Positions 54,672 to 62,949 of a stretch of 64,000 nucleotides of DNA are shown piece by piece. Origin of the DNA: Paraburkholderia mimosarum LMG 23256 = NBRC 106338 (lineage in GTDB: Bacteria > Pseudomonadota > Gammaproteobacteria > Burkholderiales > Burkholderiaceae); the NCBI RefSeq assembly GCF_000739815.1, contig NZ_BBJJ01000040.1:1-64000 (forward strand). The letters are read 5' to 3'. The notes beneath the pieces are model-generated. The model saw nothing but the letters and a program-made list of their open reading frames with translations, was not told the origin of the DNA and did no database searches. The translations under genes were made by a program, and so were the position numbers. The stretch's first letter is position 1. Each line of letters starts with the position of its first letter.

Positions 54672-56587
54672 TCGTCGGTACGGCGGGGCATATCGATCAC
54701 GGCAAGACCACGCTGGTCCGCGCGCTGACCGGCGTGGACACCGACCGCCTGAAAGAAGAGAAGGCGCGCGGCATTTCGATCGAGCTCGGCTACGCCTACT
54801 TGCCGCTCGCCAACGGCGACGTGCTCGGCTTCATCGACGTGCCGGGTCATGAAAAGCTCGTGCACACGATGGCGGCGGGTGCGTGCGGCATCGACTTCGC
54901 CTTGCTCGTGATCGCCGCCGACGACGGGGTCATGCCGCAAACACGCGAGCATCTCGCCATTTTGCAGTTGCTGGGTGTGCGGCAGGGCGCCATCGCGCTC
55001 ACGAAGGTCGATCGCGTGGATGCGGCGAGGCTGGGAACAGTGCGTGCGGAAATCGCCGCGTGGCTCGCGAAAACGACGCTTGCGGACGCACCGATTTTCG
55101 AAACCCGCGCGACGCAATCCAACGACGCAGGCGTGGCGTGCCTCGACGCCTGGCTGCACGAGCGCGCCGCCGCATGGCGGGCGCGCCGTGACGATGGCCT
55201 CTTTCGCCTCGCCGTCGATCGCGTGTTCACGTTGACCGGCCAGGGAACGGTGGTGACGGGCACCGTATTCGCCGGACAGGTGCAAACGGGCGACACGCTC
55301 GTGCTCGCGCCGGCTGGCGCACCGGTGCGCGTGCGCGGACTTCATGCGCAGAATCGCGCGGTCCAAACGGGGCGCGCGGGAGAACGTTGCGCACTCAACG
55401 TTACCGGCGTCGACAAGGAGAAGATCGCGCGTGGCGACTGGATTGTCGACGCGCGCCTGGCCGAGCCTGCTGTGCGCCTCGACGTCGAACTGCAACTGCT
55501 CGGCGATGCAGGCATCACACTGCAGCACTGGTCGCCGCTTCATGTGCACCTCGGCACCACGCACCGCGTTGCGAACGTTGCGTTGCTCGAAGGCGAGACG
55601 CTTGCGCCCGGTGCGGCTGCGCGCGTGCAGCTCGTCTTCGATGCGCCGTTGCACGCGTTGCCGGGAGACCGTTTCATCGTCCGCAATGCGCAGGCGACTC
55701 GCACCGTGGGCGGAGGGCGCGTGCTCGATCCGTTCGGACCATCGCGGCGGCGCAGAACGCCTGAACGGCGCGCATGGCTCGACGCGTTGCGCGCGTGGCT
55801 CGACGAAGCGAGTCTTGCGCCGCTGATCGGAGAAGCGCCGCGCGGCATTTCGCGCGCGACGTTGATGCAATTGACGGGCTACGACGATGCCACACTCGAA
55901 CTGCCCGCGAATGCGATACCCATCGCGCCGCAAGGGCGCGACGATGAAGGCGCGGTGATTGCACACGCGCACTGGACGCGGCTCAAGGAGCGCGTTGTCG
56001 AAGCGCTCGCCGAATTTCATGCTCGCTCGCCCGATGAACAGGGGCCCGATTCAGCGCGCTTGCGGCGCATGGCGGCACCGCTCGTGAGTGACGCCGTGTG
56101 GCGCGCCGCGATCGAGTCGCTCGCGGCAGAGGGGAGGGTGGCGCGCAGTGGGCCGTGGCTGCATCTGCCTTCGCATGCGGTGACGCTCGACGCCGGCGAG
56201 GAAGCGCTGGCTGCGCTTCTCACGCCGTTGATTGCGCAGGGGCGCTTCGATCCCCCCTGGGTGCGCGACCTTGCGCGCGAAACGCGGCAACCCGAAGAGA
56301 AGGTGCGTGCCTTGTTGCGTAAGCTCGCCCGGCTCGGCAGGGTGTACCAGGTCGTGCGCGATCTCTTTTACGATCGCGACGTGGTGCAAATGCTCGCGCG
56401 TGTCGTCGCGCAGGTTGCTATCGAACAGGGCGGCGCTGTGAGCGCCGCGGCATTTCGCGACGTCACGCAGTTGGGCCGCAAGCGCGCGATCCAGATTCTG
56501 GAGTTCTTCGATCGCGTTGGATATACTCGCTTCCAGCGTGACACCCATCTGCTGCGGCTCGATAGCCGAATGCGCGAATGGTTGTAG
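54668..56587 (+). CDS. selB: selenocysteine-specific elongation factor
   Basis: This 639-residue GTPase brings Sec-tRNA(Sec) to UGA codons marked by a SECIS element. The EF-Tu-like part has G1 GHIDHGKTTLV, G3 DVPGHEKLVHTM and G4 TKVD. The C-terminal half (from about 380) consists of winged-helix repeats that bind the SECIS loop; RKRAIQILEFFDRVGYTRF is the last one. It starts with GTG, overlapping the selA stop. The selC gene follows 54 bases after the stop. Confidence 0.97.
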   Translation: MIVGTAGHIDHGKTTLVRALTGVDTDRLKEEKARGISIELGYAYLPLANGDVLGFIDVPGHEKLVHTMAAGACGIDFALLVIAADDGVMPQTREHLAILQLLGVRQGAIALTKVDRVDAARLGTVRAEIAAWLAKTTLADAPIFETRATQSNDAGVACLDAWLHERAAAWRARRDDGLFRLAVDRVFTLTGQGTVVTGTVFAGQVQTGDTLVLAPAGAPVRVRGLHAQNRAVQTGRAGERCALNVTGVDKEKIARGDWIVDARLAEPAVRLDVELQLLGDAGITLQHWSPLHVHLGTTHRVANVALLEGETLAPGAAARVQLVFDAPLHALPGDRFIVRNAQATRTVGGGRVLDPFGPSRRRRTPERRAWLDALRAWLDEASLAPLIGEAPRGISRATLMQLTGYDDATLELPANAIPIAPQGRDDEGAVIAHAHWTRLKERVVEALAEFHARSPDEQGPDSARLRRMAAPLVSDAVWRAAIESLAAEGRVARSGPWLHLPSHAVTLDAGEEALAALLTPLIAQGRFDPPWVRDLARETRQPEEKVRALLRKLARLGRVYQVVRDLFYDRDVVQMLARVVAQVAIEQGGAVSAAAFRDVTQLGRKRAIQILEFFDRVGYTRFQRDTHLLRLDSRMREWL

Positions 56588-56641
56588 GCACATCGGCATG
56601 TGCCTGTATTTTCAGTTGCAACTGAAGCAGGGTTTGACGAA

Positions 56642-56737
56642 GGAAGGCATTCGTATCCGGTGGTACGGCCGGGCTTCAAATCCGGTTGGGGGCGTCAGCC
56701 GCTCCCGGGTCAGTTCGACTCTGGCTGCCTTCCGCCA
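56642..56737 (+). tRNA. selC: tRNA-Sec (anticodon TCA)
   Basis: This 96-base gene has the hallmarks of bacterial selenocysteine tRNA. It has an 8-base acceptor stem (GGAAGGCA / TGCCTTCC), the anticodon loop CTTCAAA with TCA at 56676-56678, a long variable arm (about 56684-56708), a T-loop TTCGACT, discriminator G, and an encoded CCA (56735-56737). Much of it is identical to E. coli selC. It directly follows selB. Confidence 0.97.
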
Positions 56738-57125
56738 ATTTCGCCGAGCAGGGTGTTTGCGAAAAAAAAATCTGTCCAGAGTGCGGCGACGTCGCATGCG
56801 GTGCATATTCGGTTCTTGTGCGGCGCGAACTCGAATCCTACAGATGGGAAAGCTTCGCCTACCAGACAAGCGAATCTGACTTGATGACTGTTGAGGCGTT
56901 AGGACCGTTCGTTTTCGACGCAAGTATGTATAAAGACTCTGTGCTCGCTGCATCGGCGATTGACGGAACCGAGTAGGCCTGCGGCAACAGACGGCCAATT
57001 TCGGCCATTTGACCGAGTTTCGCGGTTGACATTTCAAATTCCGTTGCACTCAGTTCAACCACCTTTTGTGCGCCTGTTCGTCCCGCGCCTTGCGCATTGG
57101 GGATTGCGGAGCACCGGGAATTTCT
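56738..57125. other. AT-richer junction after selC, no sure gene
   Basis: The composition becomes less GC-rich right after selC. A 67-codon open frame on the minus strand at 56859-57062 has no recognised similarity and weak support, and I do not call it. The stretch marks the start of accessory DNA. I see no copy of the selC 3' end elsewhere in the window that would mark the other end of an island. Confidence 0.5.
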
Positions 57126-57605
57126 TCAGCGTGGCATTTCGGCAATCTGTTCGAGTAGACGCAGCAGTGAATCGGAGGCTGCGCCCTTTTGGCAGTACCC
57201 GTCAAACCCGGCCGCGATCCCCGCAGCCCGCACGGCGACTTCGTCCTGGGCGGTAAAAGCTACAATGGCGATATGCTGCGTCCGCTTGTCGTGGCGCAAC
57301 TGCCGTGCGACTGCAAATCCGTCCATGCCTGGCATGTTGATGTCCAGCACTGCGATCTCAGGCGTCCAGGCAGCGAGGATGTGCATGGCGGCCTGCCCGC
57401 TCAGGACGAATTGAACCTCATACCCCGACATGGAAAGCGACGCGACGATCGCTTCAGCCCCTGCCTGCTCATCGTCGACGACAAGCAGCCGACGCGGGCG
57501 GCTCGACTGTTTTCGAGAGAGAGTGCGCGGTGTCCAGCGGGTGGCGGGGGGGGGGGCACCATGTTCGATCCATGCCTTCAATCGGGTGAAAAGGAAGGAG
57601 CGCAT
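57126..57605 (-). CDS. single-domain response regulator with poly-C tract
   Basis: This is a 159-residue protein consisting of one receiver domain (about 38-157) and no output domain. It has acidic residues Asp44 and Asp45 (LLVVDDEQ), the phospho-acceptor Asp88 (VLDINMPGMDG), and a Lys in CQKG near the end. Residues 17-20 (APPP) are encoded across an 11-base C run on the coding strand. Losing one C would shift the frame and reach a TGA at 57401-57403. It is divergent from the histidine kinase at 57765 and is presumably its partner. Confidence 0.85.
   Translation of the reverse strand: MRSFLFTRLKAWIEHGAPPPATRWTPRTLSRKQSSRPRRLLVVDDEQAGAEAIVASLSMSGYEVQFVLSGQAAMHILAAWTPEIAVLDINMPGMDGFAVARQLRHDKRTQHIAIVAFTAQDEVAVRAAGIAAGFDGYCQKGAASDSLLRLLEQIAEMPR
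57546..57556. repeat. 11-base homopolymeric G tract
   Basis: Eleven consecutive G on the plus strand (C on the coding strand) lie about 50 bases inside the response-regulator gene. Tracts of this length are prone to slipped-strand changes. Confidence 0.9.
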
Positions 57606-57764
57606 TAGCTGTTCCCGTTGTAGCAGGGAGCGATGGCGGGAAACGTGCGTGCCGAAACGGTCGCCCTCAGCGGGGTTTGTTCCGATCGGCGTTCGCGCGA
57701 AGTGCGCGTAAGATCTGTACGCTGCCGGCCCTTAAGGCCCCGTTTCCTGTTCGGAGATGCCTTC

Positions 57765-58913
57765 ATGCGCCTTGCCGACTTTATCCTACGAGACATGGAG
57801 CCGATCCTGGAGCAATGGGAGGCGTTCGCCGCAACCCTCCTGCCGGCGGCGGAAAACATGGAATCGCTGGCATTACGTGACCACGCGCAGTCCATCCTTC
57901 TCGCGGTAGTACAGGACCTGCGGACCTCGCAGACCAGGGAAGCTCAACGCGAAAAATCCTTGGGGCGCAGCTCCAATCCGATCGACGCGACCGAAACAGC
58001 CGCGCAAACGCATGCGGTGTTGAGAGCCCGGGCCGGTTTCAAAATCAACCAACTTGCCGCCGAATATCGCGCCCTGCGCGCAAGCGTACTGCGCTTGTGG
58101 ATGGACGACTGCGCCCCCGAAGCGCCTGATTTGGACGACGTCGTTCGTTTTAACGAAGCGATCGATCAGGCGATTGCCGAATCGGTCGGCTTTTTCAGTG
58201 CACAGGTGGACCAGAGCCGTAACCTTCTGCTTGGCATGTTGGGACACGACATGCGAGGCCCTCTTCAGGCGATTCTGGTGACTGCTTCGTATCTGGCGAG
58301 ACTGAATGACGGGGAGCGCGTTTCGGTCGCCGCCGCCCGCCTGATACGGAGCGGAGCGCGGATCCAGGCGTTGCTTGATGACCTGACCGATTTCAACCGA
58401 ACCAACCTGGGCTTGGGCATTAAGGTGATCCCCTCGAGCATCAATCTGGCGGATGTCTTTGCTGAGGAGGTGGATGAGTTGCGTGCAATTTTTCCTGACA
58501 GGCAGATTGAGCTACACGTGAGCGGTGATCCGCAGGGGGTCTGGGACGGCCGGCGCCTGCAGCAATTGCTTGGAAACCTGGTTTTCAACGCCATCAAGTA
58601 TGGAGCGCAGGATACTCCCGTGCGCGTGACTGTGACTGGCGACGTATCGCATGTCCGGTTCGACGTCAACAATCGCGGACCTGCCATTGAGAGCACCGTG
58701 CTGGCGCAGATCTTCAATCCCCTGACGCGGGGGGCAGACCGTCAGGGCGTACACGAGACGGCGGGTAATCTCGGACTGGGACTGTATATTGCAAGCGAAA
58801 TCGCCAAGGCCCACCATGGAGTCATCGAAGCGCGGTCCGATGAGACGGAAACCAACTTTTCAGTCACACTCCCTCGTGCGAATGGAACCGTAGAACCAGG
58901 GCGCTCAGATTGA
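57765..58913 (+). CDS. sensor histidine kinase with RsbRD-like N-terminal domain
   Basis: This is a 382-residue cytoplasmic histidine kinase. The N-terminal helical domain (about 1-150) resembles the RsbRD/globin-like sensor domain of stress-kinase proteins (MRLADFILRDMEPILEQWEAF). The H-box is LLGMLGHDMRGPLQA (His161). The HATPase part has NLVFNAIKYG and GNLGLGLYIA. There are no transmembrane segments. I chose the ATG at 57765, which has CGGAG upstream; sequence before it is Arg-rich and not conserved. It faces the single-domain regulator across about 160 bases. Confidence 0.88.
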   Translation: MRLADFILRDMEPILEQWEAFAATLLPAAENMESLALRDHAQSILLAVVQDLRTSQTREAQREKSLGRSSNPIDATETAAQTHAVLRARAGFKINQLAAEYRALRASVLRLWMDDCAPEAPDLDDVVRFNEAIDQAIAESVGFFSAQVDQSRNLLLGMLGHDMRGPLQAILVTASYLARLNDGERVSVAAARLIRSGARIQALLDDLTDFNRTNLGLGIKVIPSSINLADVFAEEVDELRAIFPDRQIELHVSGDPQGVWDGRRLQQLLGNLVFNAIKYGAQDTPVRVTVTGDVSHVRFDVNNRGPAIESTVLAQIFNPLTRGADRQGVHETAGNLGLGLYIASEIAKAHHGVIEARSDETETNFSVTLPRANGTVEPGRSD

Positions 58914-59172
58914 GTCGCAGCGAGAACCAGTGTTGGACGGTGGTCCTCGCGAGCACACGCTGGACAGCGAGCGCCCATTGATCTGGCGCGACCGACAAGG
59001 CCGTTTCATCCCTGGAAACAGCCATTGATGTTGCGCGCGATCGCCACACTTGATCGTCGGGCGCTGGCCGGCCAGAAGCGGCCGTTCGACATCGCGACGC
59101 GAATCGTCGACAATCCGCCAAGGATGGTTCTACGGTTCTAGCCGTATTTTTGGATTGATTGAATATCGCTCT

Positions 59173-59736
59173 ATGACTGCGACAGAAGGCGGCAGCTGTG
59201 CCCGCGCCATCGCTTACTTGAAGCCCGCGGTGCAAGAATCAACGCCAGCAATATCGCTGTCACGGGAGGACTCGCCTGTTCTCCGTCCCTTCATCGACGA
59301 CCTAATGGTTTCGTACGTCGCGGATACAGCTGACCATTTGGCCTTTGTTCAGCACCGGCATCTGGAACAGGAAGGTGTCTCGGTTGACCAGCTTCATTCA
59401 ATGGCCGTTTCAAATTTGCAAGCTCTTGCGGAAGAAAAGCTGGCTGTTCGCGAGTACGGTTCGATATATGTTGCACTCATGGGAGGCAACTTCGAGGCGA
59501 GTCTTCTCACGCTTGATGCCATGTGGAATGACTGGTATGCCCATCTCGCCCCGCAGGGTTTTGTTTCGGTTGCTCCAGCGCGTGACCTCCTCGCATTCTG
59601 CGACTCATCTTCCGCACAAGGGCTAGTGGAGCTTCGGCACGTCGTAGAGCGGTCCGGGGATTGCGACCATCGGCTGCTCCCTCACTTGTACCGACGCACA
59701 GGCGCCGAATGGAAGCAACTGCCTTTCACGCCATGA
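59173..59736 (+). CDS. DUF1444-like protein
   Basis: This is a 187-residue protein resembling the DUF1444 (YtpQ-like) family. Recognisable segments are PFIDDLMVSYVADTADHLAFVQHRHLE, then VDQLHSMAVSNLQALAEEK, and NFEASLLTLDAMW. The function is unknown. Codon use is less GC-biased than in the core genes. The ATG at 59173 lacks a strong ribosome-binding site. It lies 33 bases before the IS21-family remnant, and nothing shows that it belongs to an operon. Confidence 0.65.
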   Translation: MTATEGGSCARAIAYLKPAVQESTPAISLSREDSPVLRPFIDDLMVSYVADTADHLAFVQHRHLEQEGVSVDQLHSMAVSNLQALAEEKLAVREYGSIYVALMGGNFEASLLTLDAMWNDWYAHLAPQGFVSVAPARDLLAFCDSSSAQGLVELRHVVERSGDCDHRLLPHLYRRTGAEWKQLPFTP

Positions 59737-59797
59737 TTAGGGACGACGATTCAGACGCTCTGAGAATTTGTCAACGCCGATTTAAATCTGACCCATT

Positions 59798-59822
59798 GGG
59801 GGTGCGGCCAAATTCCTGGACT
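59798..59822. repeat. left inverted repeat of the IS3-family element
   Basis: It begins GGGGGTGCGG and ends GGACT. It pairs with 61383-61407 at 20 of 25 positions. Confidence 0.85.
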
Positions 59823-59825
59823 GAT

Positions 59826-61367
59826 TTATGCCGCAATTCCAAGACTCTGCCGGTATTCGACCGGGCTCAGGAAGCCGAGCGAGACCTTGATCCGCTTTGC
59901 GTTGTACCAGCGGATGTACGAGTCAACGACTTCGATGAATTGATCAACGGTCGTGGCCCGCCAGTCACGAGGATAGAATAACTCCGTCTTGAGGCGCCCG
60001 AAGAAACCTTCGCAGGCTGCATTATCCGGCGAACATCCTTTGCGCGACATCGAACGAATCAGCCTGGCATCCTGCATCCGTGCGAGCCATCCTGGCCAGC
60101 GATAGTGCGCGCCGCGATCGGAGTGAACCACGGGCCGCTGCTCGCAGCCGGCCACCGACTCAATCGCCGAATCCAGCATGGTATTGACGAGTTCGGCATC
60201 TGGGCGCCTGCCGATTGACCAGCTCACTACGAGACCGTCGAAGCAGTCGATTACCGGCGACAGATATACCTTGCCGTCCGGGATCTGGAATTCGGTAATG
60301 TCGGTGAGCCATTTCTGATTTGGAGCGGCGGCACAGAAGTCACGATTGATGATGTTCTCCGGCGCGGGGCTTATTTCTCCGCGATAGGAGCCGTAGCGAC
60401 GTCGCCTGGTCGTGGCAGCGGCCAGACCTTCCTGTCGCATCAAACGTCGCACTACCTTCTCCGAGATGAAGATTTGCTGCCTGCCCAATGCTGCGCGGAT
60501 TCTGCGATATCCGTAGCAACGGTGATTGAGTTCGAAGATGTCCGCGATGACGCGACGCGCGCCAGCATGCCTGTCAGCAACCAACAGACGTGCACGGTGA
60601 TAGAAATAGGAACTGCGGGCAAGCCCCATGGCGGCTAACAGCTCCGGCAACGCATAGGTCTGTTTCAGGGCATCAACCAGCATCGTCTTCTCCCGATTGC
60701 TCAGGAGTTGCGGGTCGACGCCCATTCCTTTTTTTATCAGTTCGTTCGCCTTCTTCAGGATATCGTGCTCTAGCTGCAACTGCCGGATGTCGCGTCGAAG
60801 CGATTCGACCTGTTGTTCCAGTTCCGCACGTTCATGGTCCGGCGCTGGCTTCTTTTTGCGTTTCATCGATGCAGGAACCTCTCGACCGAGTAACTGGTTC
60901 TTCCAGTTATACAGCGTCGGCCTACTTACGCCTGTTCTCTCGGCCACCACGCGCGCGCTTTGCTCTCTGGTGCACAGCTCGATGACTGCCGCCTGCTTCA
61001 CTTTATGTGATTTTGGAACGCTACCAACTGCTCTGCCAACAGTACGCTTTCCGATTTCAGGGCACAGTTCTTCGAGCCAGGCGGCAAGCGTCTCGCGACT
61101 CGGATAGCCCAAAGCCCTTAAGGTTGCGGCAGCACAGCGGTCATGGCTCAAATAATGATCGACGGCAACCTTCTTCTGCTCAGCCGAGTACCGTGGCCTC
61201 GAACGGACATAGCCAGCCCGTAGATCATCGCACTGTTCGTATTCGCGATGCCAAGCTTTGAGAGAATTCTTTGTCGGGTAACCCAGCTGTCTGATGGTCG
61301 CCCCGAGGCGCTTTCCCAGCTTTAGATAAAGCCGAACCGCTCGAAGACGCTCTTCATACGAGTACAT
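59826..61367 (-). CDS. IS3-family transposase (single-frame OrfAB)
   Basis: This is a 513-residue transposase. The N-terminal third has two or three helix-turn-helix units (ATIRQLGYPTKNSLKAW, AATLRALGYPSRETLAAW, ARVVAERTGVSRPTLYNW) and a coiled coil with EQQVESLRRDIRQLQLEHDILKKA. The C-terminal rve-type catalytic domain has the DDE residues in WLTDITEF, VVHSDRGAHY and ACEGFFGRLK. Most IS3 elements split this into two frames joined by a -1 shift; here it is one continuous frame. The start ATG lies 16 bases inside the right inverted repeat. Confidence 0.93.
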   Translation of the reverse strand: MYSYEERLRAVRLYLKLGKRLGATIRQLGYPTKNSLKAWHREYEQCDDLRAGYVRSRPRYSAEQKKVAVDHYLSHDRCAAATLRALGYPSRETLAAWLEELCPEIGKRTVGRAVGSVPKSHKVKQAAVIELCTREQSARVVAERTGVSRPTLYNWKNQLLGREVPASMKRKKKPAPDHERAELEQQVESLRRDIRQLQLEHDILKKANELIKKGMGVDPQLLSNREKTMLVDALKQTYALPELLAAMGLARSSYFYHRARLLVADRHAGARRVIADIFELNHRCYGYRRIRAALGRQQIFISEKVVRRLMRQEGLAAATTRRRRYGSYRGEISPAPENIINRDFCAAAPNQKWLTDITEFQIPDGKVYLSPVIDCFDGLVVSWSIGRRPDAELVNTMLDSAIESVAGCEQRPVVHSDRGAHYRWPGWLARMQDARLIRSMSRKGCSPDNAACEGFFGRLKTELFYPRDWRATTVDQFIEVVDSYIRWYNAKRIKVSLGFLSPVEYRQSLGIAA

Positions 61368-61382
61368 GAACTACCTCCAGGT

Positions 61383-61407
61383 AGTCCAAGTTTTCGTCCG
61401 CACCCCC
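61383..61407. repeat. right inverted repeat of the IS3-family element
   Basis: Read on the minus strand it begins GGGGGTGCGG and ends GGACT. It is followed on the plus strand by the ATT target duplicate at 61408-61410. Confidence 0.85.
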
Positions 61408-61454
61408 ATTTTTCGACGATGCGCCGAAGTAAAACTGACCCACCCGGGTCCTAA

Positions 61455-61646
61455 TCACGCGGCTGCCTTCGCGCCCGCCCGCGTGCTCGTTTGTCCTGCT
61501 TTCCGCTTGTCCTTCAAGCGGTAACTCTCGCCGCTGATTTGCACGATGTGCGCGTGGTGCAACAGCCTGTCGAGCATCGCTGCCGTCAGCGTCTGGTCGT
61601 CGGCGAACGCCGAGGCCCATTGCGTGAACGGCAAGTTGCTATAAGT
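61455..61646 (-). pseudogene. truncated istB (IS21-family ATP-binding protein), C-terminal end
   Basis: Only the last 63 or so codons remain. They read YSNLPFTQW, FADDQTLTAAMLDRLLHHAHI and SGESYRLKDKRKAG, the usual C-terminus of IstB. The Walker A and B parts are absent. Upstream on this strand the frame stays open into unrelated sequence, so the break lies near 61646. It is a relic and cannot act as a transposition helper. Confidence 0.85.
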
Positions 61647-61872
61647 TATTTGGAATGGAACCTGTGTTACGGTAGACCCGCTTTTCTGTCGGTTGGTGTG
61701 CGAGGTAGATACGGATTTCGCAGGGTTATCCACGGGGCCGCCGCCCGCTTCTCTAAAGCAAGAGGCGAGCGGCCCGGTGGGTAACCCGTGCCGAAGGCGA
61801 TGTCGGTTTCGGGCGCTTGTTTTGAAACGTCGTTTACTGACGAGCAAGCATCCGCTTCGCGAGGAGCAATTC

Positions 61873-62949
61873 ATGGCTTCAGACAGTGCGGTCGTCGAAC
61901 TGGTCTGGGAACGGTATCCACTCATCGCCTCGAACTCTTGCGCTCGCCGCTGGATAGAGAGTTGCGTGATGCTCGGCCTGGCCAGGAATACGATCAAGGC
62001 CTACATGTACGCTACCGAAGGCTTCCTTCGCTTTGCCGTGAGCCGCTCCGTTGATCTGCGCAGCGTGTCACGCGAGACTATCGCCCAGTATGTCGGCGAA
62101 CTGAGGACGCAGCCAAGGCGAGTAAATGCGAATGTGGTGCGCATCGACTCGGGCGGTTTCCTGTCAAACGCAACGCTGCAGCAGCGGCTCACCGCCGTCC
62201 GACTGCTATTCGAGTTTCTTGTCGATGAGGGGCTCGTCAGAACCAATCCGGTAAGCCGCGGCCGCTATACGGCATCCCGTCGCTTCGGAGCGCGTCGTGA
62301 GCGAGGCCTCATCCAGAAGTTTCACAAGCTGCCGTGGATTCCAACAGAGGCGCAGTGGGTGGCCCTGCTGGCCGTGGTCCGCAACGAACCGAAGCGTAAT
62401 AGATGCATGCTGGCGCTTGCCTATGACGCGGCACTTCGTCGGGAGGAGCTGTGCCAGCTTCGGAGCGGCGATATCGATCCCGCCTACCGGCTGCTGCGCA
62501 TCAGGGCGGAGACGACCAAGGGGCATCGAGAACGCGTGGTGCCATATTCTGCGACATCCGGCGAACTGCTCCGCGATTACCTTCGACACCGACGAAGCGT
62601 GGGCGGCGATGGCACCGAACTATTTCTCTCGGAATCGCCACGCAACTACGCCGCCCCAATCAGCATGTGGACATGGTCGAAGGTAGTTCGTTCTATCGCG
62701 ATTCGCGCTGGCGTTCCGGCGTTTTCAACGCATACATTGCGTCATCTTTGTTTAACGGATCTTGCTCGCGCGGGCTGGCAACTGCATGAGATTGCCCGAT
62801 TCGCTGGTCACCAGAATCTGGAAACGACGCGGCAATACGTGCATCTGTCAGGGCATGACCTCGCGGACCGGTTTGCAACGACCATGCGCCATGTTCACGC
62901 GTGGCGTCTTGAAGCGCTCGCGTGCGTCCCGGTAGCAGAGCGACCATGA
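61873..62949 (+). CDS. tyrosine recombinase/integrase
   Basis: This is a 358-residue phage-integrase-family recombinase. An N-terminal SAM-like core-binding domain (about 25-130) precedes the catalytic domain. The catalytic set is visible: Arg in DAALRREELCQL, Lys in TTKGHRERVVP, His-x-x-Arg in STHTLRHLCLTDL, His in AGHQNLETT, and the nucleophile Tyr in RQYVHLSGHD. The ATG at 61873 has GAGGAG 7 bases upstream. Its stop overlaps the start of the next gene (ATGA). Size and coupling resemble TnpA of Tn554-type elements. Confidence 0.92.
   Translation: MASDSAVVELVWERYPLIASNSCARRWIESCVMLGLARNTIKAYMYATEGFLRFAVSRSVDLRSVSRETIAQYVGELRTQPRRVNANVVRIDSGGFLSNATLQQRLTAVRLLFEFLVDEGLVRTNPVSRGRYTASRRFGARRERGLIQKFHKLPWIPTEAQWVALLAVVRNEPKRNRCMLALAYDAALRREELCQLRSGDIDPAYRLLRIRAETTKGHRERVVPYSATSGELLRDYLRHRRSVGGDGTELFLSESPRNYAAPISMWTWSKVVRSIAIRAGVPAFSTHTLRHLCLTDLARAGWQLHEIARFAGHQNLETTRQYVHLSGHDLADRFATTMRHVHAWRLEALACVPVAERP

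Larger units (their letters stand above)
59798..61407 (-). mobile_element. IS3-family insertion sequence, 1610 bases
   Basis: The element is bounded by imperfect 25-base inverted repeats starting GGGGGTGCGG (59798-59822 and 61383-61407; 20 of 25 positions match). It is flanked by a 3-base direct repeat ATT (59795-59797 and 61408-61410), as expected for IS3-type target duplication. It carries one complete transposase gene. An intact frame, intact ends and a matching duplication suggest recent insertion. Confidence 0.88.
59769..61646 (-). mobile_element. IS21-family remnant interrupted by an IS3-family element
   Basis: The outer tip reads TGTCAACGCC at 59769. It is followed by a repeat CGCCGATTTAAATCTGACCCA (59776-59796), and a second similar copy GCGCCGAAGTAAAACTGACCCA lies at about 61424-61445. 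Repeated subterminal sites of this kind are typical of IS21-family ends. The 3' end of an istB gene follows at 61455-61646. The other end, istA and most of istB are missing. An IS3-family element sits between the two terminal repeats. The inner boundary near 61646 is approximate. Confidence 0.6.

Noticed and set aside
56859..57062. 67-codon open frame on the minus strand after selC
   Set aside because: Its amino acid composition is plausible, but there is no homology I recognise and no clear ribosome-binding site. Too weak to call.
59797..61408. IS3-family boundaries starting TGGGGG and ending CCCCCA
   Set aside because: With these ends the flanks do not match. Moving each boundary in by one base gives a perfect ATT target duplication at 59795-59797 and 61408-61410.
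61455..61997. 180-codon minus-strand frame as a complete gene
   Set aside because: Only its last third matches IstB. The N-terminal part is antisense to the recombinase leader and start, so the true feature is a truncated istB.
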